From Dipteris shenzhenensis (Eukaryota > Polypodiophyta > Polypodiopsida > Gleicheniales), in NCBI GenBank assembly GCA_047967505.1, contig CM106541.1: a stretch of DNA of 64,000 bases, one strand, 5' to 3'. Positions 56,070 to 64,000 of this stretch are shown piece by piece (positions within the stretch are counted from its first letter, which is position 1; each line of letters opens with the position of its first letter). The notes below the pieces were generated by a model that saw only the letters and a program-made list of their open reading frames with translations, did no database searches and was not told the DNA's origin. The position numbers were made by a program, and so were the translations under genes.

Positions 56070-57520
56070 TTATGCATTTCTGCAACCTTGAATTTAGGCA
56101 ATCCTGCAACAATATTTTGGGCCTGCATTGATTTAAGTCACTGTACATTAACATGACCAATGCGTTTATGCCAGATATCAATATCTACAACTACACCAGT
56201 CCCATGTGCAAACATCGCTGCACTCAATTCAGGCATGTCCACATCCAACGTAAACATCCTGCCCTTCTTCTTTCCTTTTGCTATCAAGCGACCGTTATTT
56301 TTCATATCCTCAACAAAGCATCCATGAGGATTAAATCTAACCTGCAAGCCCTGCTCAACCATTTGACTAGCAGAAACTAGGTTCTTGGTGATATTCGGGA
56401 CATGAAATACATCAGACAGGTATTTCTTTTTCCCATCCTACATAGACAAAGGAATTTTACCAATCTGCACAATAGGATGTGTAGTATCATCACCAGTCTC
56501 CAAAAATCCTGGTCTTTCCATTTTCCTTGCATCTTGCATCCATTCTGCATGACCTGTCATGTGGTTTGACGCACCTGAGTCAACATACCACACATGATTG
56601 CTTTCTTCTGCACTTGTCACAGAATTGGTCATGTGCTGCACCATAAACAAATGCTCATTTCTGTCATCACCCTGTCTACTAGAGGATGCATAATTGCCTT
56701 GCTGCAATTTTCCATTCATAATGTCATTTTGCTTTTTGTAGCAGTCTTTAGCCATATGACCCATTTTACCACAATAGTAGCATTCAATATTGCCGTTTGC
56801 ATTTTGGCCTCTCTGCCATCCACCACGACCTCTTTGGCTCCCCCTGCCTCTAGAGTTACCACGTCCTCCTCAAAAGGACTGCTTTTCTTGAGTTTGCTGC
56901 ATATTCTGATTTCTACCATGGCCTCCAGATCGCCTCCAGATCGGCCTCCTCTACCTTTGCCTTTACCTCTTCCAGCATTTGAGTAGAAGACAGTTTCTTT
57001 TGAAGTTCCTCCTGAAGAAGATGCACCACCATTTCTCTGCTCTTCAAAAATTAGAAGAGCAAACAACTCCTCAAAATCAGGAAATTTTTCACGGATGGCA
57101 ATGGATGTCTGGAACTGTGCATAATCCTTTGGCTTGGGTGCTATGAAAGAGACGGCCTTGGCATTTTTTATTCTACTTGCATCTTGGCAGAATGAGGGAA
57201 AGTTGTTAGGAGAGGTCCTAAACTCTTTTAGTAATCTTCTCAATGCCTCAGACCCTTCAGGTCTTTGCATGTTGCCTTCCTCCAAGTGGGGGTTGAAGCC
57301 AAGTACAAGGAGTTCAACATCCAATACGTCATTCTTGCTTCGTACTATATCATGCATGACAAAATCTAACTTGCTATTATCTTCATGATAGTGACTAAGA
57401 GCCTTCAGGTCTTGAGGGCTATGGTGGTTGTCCTTAGCTGAAGGTGGTAAAACCCTATCTCCAACACTACCACCACCACCACTGCCATTGCTAGAGGAGG
57501 CTGATTTTTTTCTCTCTCAC
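56070..57520 (-). pseudogene. gag: Copia-E fragment: gag, zinc knuckle, protease, pre-integrase
   Basis: On the - strand a gag C-terminal half (57357-56870) starts MHDIVRSKNDVLDVELLV. A zinc knuckle follows (CYYCGKMGHMAKDCYKK, 56790-56740), then a protease active site (VWYVDSGASNHMTGH, near 56590), and a pre-integrase part with WHKRIGHVNVQ near 56150. The sequence breaks off at HKVCEE near 56070. Stops occur near 56437 and 56136, and a frameshift separates gag from the zinc knuckle. Copia-B starts almost exactly where this fragment ends, so the two may belong to one family. Confidence 0.88.
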
Positions 57521-57618
57521 TAGCTCATCTTAGAATTGAATTACTAGAAGAGGTAGCAAATAAAAAGTTGCCTTTCTTCATGGTATGGGAATAAGAGGAA
57601 TGTTATAGAAGGCAAAAT

Positions 57619-58326
57619 CCTCCATTGTTTAGACCGGACAAGCAAAATTTAGAAGCATTATTCAAGCCACTTTATAGCATGTGGGAATCATGGAAAGGAC
57701 AATATGATCAGATAAACACTATCTTGATCAATGATAGTCCATATAATGGTTGTGTAAATCCTCTTGGAACTTGTTTGTTTCCAGAGCCATTTACCCTTCA
57801 TAGTCAAGGAAATGGTGACCTCGTAGAACAATTATTGACTTATCTCCTTGAATTAAGACATGTTTCAGATGTCCGATCAATGATCATAGCCGATCCCTTT
57901 GGTCAGTCTCTATTTACCATTCATAGTCAAGGAAATGGTGACCTCATAGAACAATTATTGACTTATCTCCTTGAATTAAGACATGTTTCAGATGTCTGAT
58001 CAATGATCATAGCTGATCCCTTTGGTCAGTCTCTAGTGATACTAGGTCATCCCTTGTATGGATACTTTGAGAGTGTTATCAAGAATTTTAAGAACTTATG
58101 GAGTTGTATTCCTCATCCAAAAATATTTTGGGAAGAAATTTATTCTTCCTCAGACAAGGAGAAGAAACTATCAAATGTTTTGAAGCATGATGAACAAAAA
58201 CAAATGATGCAGTTAATGGGAAAACCAACACCACTAAGGAAATTGTCTGTAGAACAACTTGACATATTACAATCAATGCGCAATATGGATTCAATGAGTG
58301 ATGTGGAGGCAATCTTAAGGGCTTAA
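57619..58326 (+). pseudogene. Unrecognised gene fragment with in-frame 123-bp tandem duplication
   Basis: A + strand frame starts MFRPDKQNLEALFKPLYSMW. A 41-residue unit (57790-57912) is repeated exactly in frame at 57913-58035. In the second copy CGA has become TGA (57998-58000), a CpG-type change that stops the frame; the same frame then continues VILGHPLYGYFESVIKNF to ILRA and ends at 58326. Without the stop the product would be about 235 residues. I do not recognise the family. Downstream exon-like pieces near 59288 and 59479 suggest an intron-containing gene. Confidence 0.5.
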
Positions 58327-59287
58327 CAACTTGGATTCTTGGGTTGATATTTTACAAGCAGAATTTCCATAATTTATCTTCAGCCTTTGGAAGATTGGAA
58401 AAGACAACATGGCAGTAAGAGAACAAGTAATAAATGACCCCATTTGAAAAACTCAATTACATATCTAGTTTTTCTATAAGTCGTTCTACTTTTATTTTTT
58501 CCTATTACTCAAAAGAATTAGCATCAATTTTTGTTTTAAATTAGTGTGGCAGTGAAAATAACACAATGTTTATAAGCTTCAAAGAATTATATTAACTCTG
58601 ATGCTTTACTAACATACATTCATCTCATTAAAGGATGTGATGCTGAATTGTTTTGAAGTTAAGGCAATAGTATAATTTCTCCAAGTTTTGGACAGTTGAT
58701 TTAGATGAAGCAGTAATTTGGCCACTTTTTGGTCAGTTGCAAGCATAGATGAGTTGAAGAGGCATGAAGAGAGGATGTTTTCTATTACAAAGGTCAATTC
58801 TACAAATGTAGCTGCATTGAGGAATTTGGAAGCTCATTCAATGTTAGGGTTATCATTCGACAGCAACCTCAGTATGTGACATTTGGTACAAAGGAGATTT
58901 CAATCCTCTCAAATCCTAACAAAGAGGTTAATGAAAAATTGGTGATGGCCATCCTCAGGCTTGATTCAAACTTTTTCTTGGCTTGATACTTTAGTATTTT
59001 GATTGAATCTAATGAGCTAGCTTTCGTTTCTTTGTGGGTATAGTATGGTTATATCAGAGCTCAAAATTGTGTATATATGTTGGATTCTCCTCTTTATTCT
59101 ATACTTAGCAATAAGACGAAGACCATATATGATGTTTGTGCATGGTTGGAACCTCTACCTTGAAGAAGAATTTTGGTTTGTCAATTCAATTGCAGGCTTT
59201 CATGGCTTGGTGTTAATGTAAGTGTTCTCTTAATATGTATCACTTCCACATTATCTATCTTATGCAATACACACACTTGTTTCTTTT

Positions 59288-59428
59288 ATATGTTATGATG
59301 GGTTGGTCATCACATAAGTTGGTATCTGCTATTGGGAAAATAAAGCTACGCCAAGGAAACTTAGCAGACAAAAAAGATTTAAAAAAATTCTTGGCGGTGT
59401 TTCAAAAGGATTCGCACACCTTTGGATG
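59288..59428 (+). pseudogene. Exon-like piece with splice donor
   Basis: The frame reads LVSAIGKIKLRQGNL, DKKDLKKFLAVFQKDSHTFG. It runs directly into GTGAGT at 59429-59434, a strong plant donor. No homologue is recognised. Confidence 0.35.
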
Positions 59429-59478
59429 GTGAGTGGGCTGCAACTACATGTTCATTCTCAAAGAAATTTTTTAACAGA

Positions 59479-59588
59479 ACTCGCATCTCTCAATGGAAGC
59501 ATATACAAAGATTGATCTACAGGCATTTATGGCTCAAACCATTCAAGATCTAATTGCTACAATTGGGATACAACATGCAATTGAAGTA
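59479..59588 (+). pseudogene. Exon-like piece between acceptor and donor
   Basis: The acceptor TTTTTTAACAG ends at 59478. The open frame EAYTKIDLQAFMAQTIQDL to QHAIEV ends at GTGAGA (near 59589). It may be the next exon of the same unrecognised gene. Confidence 0.3.
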
Positions 59589-60239
59589 GGTGAGATTTAG
59601 ATTACACCCAAAGTAATGCAATGGTGATTGAGTCTCCAAAAGCATCACAACTTCCATCAGAGTTGGAGATACAGAAGAATGCACAATCCTATTGCTCCTC
59701 CACCAATTCCCATGGCTACCAATCCCTCTCTATCATCTCCTAATCCCTCTCTATCAGCTCTTGCCGAAGTCAAAGAAGAATTGGAATAGATGTTTAACCT
59801 ACAAGGATGCCACCTTCATGGACCGGATCATGTTCTAGGAATTCTCCAAGGACTACGTGCTTGAATTCACGCCTCTATGTTTTGATTGTCTGATTTCTTC
59901 CTATCACAGAAAAAAAATTATGTCGATAATGCATAGTTGTATATAACTTTTCTTATAATATAATATAACCCACATTTTTGGGGGGGAAAAAAAGAAAGAA
60001 CAACTACGGGAACCTTGGCAAAAGCAATGCACCACTTTGGATAATCCAAAGTAAGAAATTGCATTGAAATACTATGGAATTAACCTTTTAGCTCATATTC
60101 TCCTCTTTAGAGCAAGATGCTTATTTTCTTGAAAACAAAGATTATGGATCACATATTGATCCTGCAACTTTACGGTCACATGGTAACATGGGAGATCTCC
60201 TCAAATGGTGATAGAAGGTAGGCCATGTTTGAGGAGGGA

Positions 60240-60670
60240 TGAGAAGGACCATGAATGATTACGAGGGAGAAGAAGCGAGCGGAGGACTAGGTGTGAGGAT
60301 GAGGGAAAACAAATACGCATGAGCAAGAGGAGGAGAAGCAACAAGAGCAGGCATGAGCATGAGGCAAGAGGAGCATTCATGAGTAGGAGGAAGGAGGAGC
60401 AGGCATGAGCATGAGGGAAGAGGGGAATGGATGAGCAGTAGGGAGGAGGAGGAGCAGGAAAAAGCAGCAAAGGGCCTGAGGGGAGGAGGAGGACGTATGT
60501 GGGAGGAGGGAGGAGGAGGCGTGTGGACAAAGGGAGGAGGAGGGAGGGAGGGAGGAGGGAGGAGGGGGGAGGGAGGAGGAGGAGGAGGAGATGGGACATG
60601 TGGAAGAGAAGGAGGAGGGAGGAGGGAGATAGGGAGGATGAAGATAGGGAGGAGGATGGGGGGAGGAGGA
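60240..60670 (+). repeat. GGA-rich low-complexity tract
   Basis: About 430 bp are dominated by GGAGGAGG, GAGCATGAG and GGGAGG words. Open frames on both strands here are artefacts. Two imperfect copies of ATTCAAATTCAA-GATTTG-like sequence follow at 60672 and 60743. Confidence 0.85.
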
Positions 60671-60884
60671 GGGAATTCAAATTCAAAATTCAAAATTCAA
60701 AATTTTGACTTTGGAGGATGGGGGAGGAGGGATAGAGAGGGGATTCAAATTCAAGATTTGAAAATTTGACTTTGGGAGAAGTGCCCCCTCCTTGGTGTAA
60801 GAGGTGGCCCCCTCCTAGGTGTAAGAGGTGTAAGAGGTGGGATCAATTGGGCTTGACCCACCTAGGTAGGGGGGGTTAGGACTC

Positions 60885-60934
60885 CCTTGGACCCCACAAT
60901 AGGGCTTGCTAGGCCTAATCCATTTCTTAATCCA
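60885..60934 (+). repeat. Long direct repeat flanking a LINE, left copy
   Basis: Begins CCTTGGACCCCACAATAGGG and ends near CATTTCTTAATCC. It matches 61605-61655 with a 2-bp indel. Confidence 0.8.
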
Positions 60935-61604
60935 TTCCTTTTTTATTTCTTTTTTTTTAATGCCAAATATATTGAAAGGGGGGGGTTCCAAGCCCAAAAA
61001 AAAGGACCCTATTTATACAATAGGAGGCCAACTCTAGGGGCTAACTGCTCGAGGCTAGTGCATATATGCACGTGTTAACTATTTGAGCGACCAAGAAACA
61101 CACAACAAGTAAGCACCCACTAGATCATCTGAAAGGATCCTAGTCATCCCCAAGTTTTGCATCTGTGTAGCAGTACCGACAACGATGGCTATTGTCGCTC
61201 CGTTCTGCATACTCCCCTTTTTAAATGCCAACTGGTTTCTCCTTCCCCATATCGTCAAGCACATCACAGATCTGATAAATGGCCAACATGCAGCTAGGCC
61301 CCAATAGCACCACCCTCCATTTATGCATGACAAGGAACTGGGCCATCAACCCTGCCAACCTGATCGCCTTCTGTACCTTAGACTAGACCTCCCTAACCAC
61401 TGGGCATGCCTAGAACAGATGCTTAATGCTCTTCAAAGTTGCCTTGTAGAGTGTGCACGATGGGATCACATTGACCCACCTGGCGATCCTCCCTCTCATT
61501 GGCAGAGCCAGCAGCAGGATCTTCCAAAGTAGAAAGTGCATTTTACCAAACTTGCAGTCATCCCAAATTTCATGGTATCTGTTTTGCCACCATCTCCCTC
61601 TGCA
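60935..61604 (-). mobile_element. 5'-truncated L1-type LINE, zf-RVT end
   Basis: On the - strand the coding part begins near 61600 (RGRWWQNRYHEIWDDCKFGK). The zf-RVT region (MHFLLWKILLLALPMRGRIA, CTLYKATLKSIKHLF) follows to 61410, and decayed sequence continues to about 61080. The 3' end has an A-rich tail (T-rich on +, 60935-60960). Direct repeats of about 48 bp flank it. Confidence 0.75.
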
Positions 61605-61655
61605 CCTTGGACCCCACAATAGGGCTTGCATTAGGCCTAATCCATTTCTTAACCA
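61605..61655 (+). repeat. Long direct repeat flanking a LINE, right copy
   Basis: Matches 60885-60934. Confidence 0.8.
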
Positions 61656-62195
61656 ATTTCTTATGAGGCCCTTTTGAGACCCCAATTCTCCCCTAATGGA
61701 AAGTGACATATATATGTACCCATATCAATGCCCAGTAAAGAAATGCACCCCTCATCATCATGTCTTGCAACCATTTGCATTTCTTTCTCTCACATATATA
61801 TACTCCATATATATATATATATTATTTATTTATTTATTTATTTATGTATGTATGTATGGCCACTCATAAATATGTAAGTGCAATACTTGGGTTTGATAGG
61901 AGTTTTTAAAATCCTCTTTTTACACTATTTTCACACACAGAAGCATATCATATAAAGGAATTATTCACAAATTGAATAGAAAATGGGTGTTTTTTCAAAA
62001 AAATTAAAAATAAAAGCATTCTATCTATATTATATACCAAAAAGAAAAATTATGAAATTTGGCCCTCTAAACAAGAAATTGCTCCAAAGCTCCACCATAT
62101 TGGCATAAAAAACTCAAATCACAAAGCAACCCACCCACTAACGAGTCTTTTCTCCCTATAATCACATCCTAAAAAGCATGAAAGAAATTTGTTGT
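61656..62195. other. AT-rich DNA with TA and TTTA/GTAT repeats
   Basis: TATATA and TTTA repeats at 61808-61857 pass into TATG repeats. No gene is seen. Confidence 0.7.
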
Positions 62196-63120
62196 CACGC
62201 CATTAGTTCTTAGAGACTTATCTTTCTCCAGGAAACCCAAAACCTGTCTCCTCTCCTGAACTAAAAAATCCCTAGATAGACCCACTCTTTGTCAAGGTAC
62301 TATGTCACCTTCTGCATCTTGAATCCAGTCAATTTCTTTAATATCTTGCTTCCTCTTAAGAGCCGAAAAGAAAGACTTTGTTACAACTCGAGGCATCCCT
62401 TGCAACATGCATAGCAGCCTACTCTAGAGTCTCGCCATCTCCGCTTTCTCTAGCTCCTTTGCTCTCATGGCCTCCTTCACTGCCACTAACAAAGTGGCCA
62501 CCACCGTATCCCTCGAGCACTCCTCCACAGACATCTTCAAACTCAACTTGCAATCCACAAAGCATTTGTTGTTTGCAAAAGATCTTTCATCTCTATACGT
62601 TTTGTGCTTGGAGAGTTTTAGAACCTCCCTGATGGACTTATCCCAGCTTATACAAGGATCCTCTTCACTCCCTATCAGCCTCCTCCATTCACTAGCAATC
62701 TCCTCTCGAAAGTCCCTCTACCTTGACAACTCTTATTGAGATCTTATTAATTTCTAATGGAGCATCAAGAGATATGCCAACATTACTAGGAATTGAGAAA
62801 GACCAATCCACAAAAGTATGATCCGACAAGCTTGGAACTTAGCAGAATACTCCCCACCATAGGTGCACTCACCCACCAACCTTCCTCCGAAAGATAGAAT
62901 CCATATAAACAAAAAGACCGCTCCACAAGACTATGATCTAACAAGCTCGAACTTAGCAGAATACTCCCCACCATGGGTGCACTCACCCACCAACCTTCCT
63001 CCAAAAGATAGAATCCATATAACTGACTCGCCTAGATGGGTATGTTCCATCAAATCTTTTGCAACAAATCATTGCCTGGGCAATGGAATGAAAATCAATA
63101 AAGCTCCATATAAGACCTAG
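62196..63120 (-). pseudogene. LINE ORF2 fragment: endonuclease end and linker
   Basis: On the - strand the end of an AP-endonuclease-like domain is suggested by LSDHTFVDWSFSIP near 62840-62800. A linker follows toward reverse transcriptase (SLKMSVEECSRDTVVATLLV, then SFFSALKRKQDIKEIDWIQD near 62380-62320). The reverse transcriptase itself is absent. A 113-bp tandem duplication (62807-62919 and 62920-63020) repeats the endonuclease end. The frame is broken in several places. Confidence 0.55.
62807..63020 (-). repeat. Tandem duplication, unit 113 bp
   Basis: ACTTAGCAGAATACTCCCCA and CACCCACCAACCTTCCTCC occur twice at 113-114 bp offset. Confidence 0.88.
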
Positions 63121-64000
63121 GTCATGCGCATTAATGCAGACACCATGGCATCAATTTGCTTGTGTGCAAGGGTTATTTTATTCATGATAAATTTACAAAT
63201 AAGGGGTTGCACGTGATATATAGGGTTTATACATAGTGACACCCTTGAGTATATGTGTATTTATATGTATATGTATAAGTACACACACACATACACACAC
63301 AGGTACACGCGTGCACACATACACACACACTTGCTCTAATCTCTATGCACAGCTAAATTGCCACATGGCAACTGTGCATTCACTCACATGGCAACTTATG
63401 ATTTCTTCAAAAAAATTTAAACCTCATGTTTAATATCTTTCTAAAGGTGACACATGTAGATAGAGAGCTATGAGTTCTCGAGAGAGAACAACCACACACA
63501 CATATGTATGTCGAGATATAGATTATCTCTCCTTCTTGTCAAATAGTGACATCTTCTTATGTTTGTAGGCTGGTTGTTCCTTCTTTGGGACTGTTCTTTG
63601 TAATATAATGACAAATGGATTTCCACTTTTAAAAAATGTGTGTGTGGACCTATTTCTGCATTGGTGGAAATGCACGCATTTGGTGCTGAGGCCGTGGCAT
63701 TATAGCATTCGATGGTGGCTTGGGTGTTGGAAAAAATGCTGGACTCCTTCCGCCACCTGGCCTTGGGCAAAGTGCCAAGCTAATAGCAGGTTTCCATCCC
63801 TCCTCTACAACCCTACAACCTCCCTCTACAACCCTGCAGCCCTGGCTCTCAAGCACTCACCTTCAGACTCCCTTCCAAGCGTGGGAACCTCATTTGTGGG
63901 GCTTTCGCCCATGCGTGGAAAGAGGTTGTGTGTAGCTTTAAAAAAAGTGGTATGTTTTTTGGGGGCGAAATGTGTGCATCCAAGTGCCCATTTTGCCTCC
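63121..64000. other. Non-coding end of the window with a CA microsatellite
   Basis: A (CA)n/(TA)n tract lies at 63250-63332. A 20-bp tandem word (CTACAACCCTACAACCTCC) lies near 63806-63840. No gene is supported. Confidence 0.55.

Noticed and set aside
60201-60769. 161- and 112-codon frames
   Set aside because: Low-complexity GGA repeats read in both directions.

Overview
The window looks like nuclear DNA of a plant with a large, repeat-rich genome. The only intact-looking host gene is a PLS-class pentatricopeptide-repeat (PPR) gene with E and DYW-type domains at 6643-8805. PPR-DYW proteins of this kind edit organelle RNA in land plants. The regular P-L-S arrays with MYAKCG-type repeats, together with some transposase-like fragments, feel closest to ferns or other seedless plants, but nothing here proves the lineage. 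I see no bacterial signals such as operons or Shine-Dalgarno sites, and no rRNA or tRNA genes.

Layout. 0.5-3.3 kb: a long decayed coding region with coiled-coil character, directly followed by a gypsy-type LTR (3.3-4.5 kb) and a 210-bp direct repeat. 6.6-8.8 kb: the PPR gene. 9-23.7 kb: mostly non-coding, with tandem duplications, large GA/CT microsatellites and a purine-rich stretch. 23.9-27.06 kb: a 5'-truncated Ty1/copia element on the + strand (copia-B). 27.06-39.13 kb: a Ty3/gypsy element on the - strand that carries a full copia element with LTRs and a perfect CCTTG target duplication (copia-A, 28515-36877). Copia-A itself carries a MULE-like inverted-repeat element (30538-31333). The gypsy LTR abuts a LINE reverse-transcriptase tail (39135-41516), so the nest is four layers deep. 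42.2-44.9 kb: about 16 copies of a palindromic motif, interrupted by an ORF1-only LINE (42392-43703) with a perfect 17-bp target duplication. 44.8-50.3 kb: a tandemly duplicated, decayed transposase-like gene, split by a gag-only LTR element (copia-D, 47723-50172). 50.3-53.5 kb: a copia-B-family tail on the - strand, cut by the 5' end of a copia-A relative (copia-C). 53.5-57.5 kb: a second transposase-like fragment, minisatellites, and a copia gag-protease fragment on the - strand (copia-E). 57.6-59.6 kb: exon-like pieces of an unrecognised gene with an in-frame 123-bp duplication. 60.2-63.1 kb: GGA-rich DNA and two LINE remnants on the - strand.

Almost every element is broken by stops and frameshifts, so the retroelement content is largely fossil. 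The most unusual structure is the palindrome array together with the neighbouring transposase-like gene. It could be the cis-repeat region of a DNA transposon not obviously described, but that link is inference.
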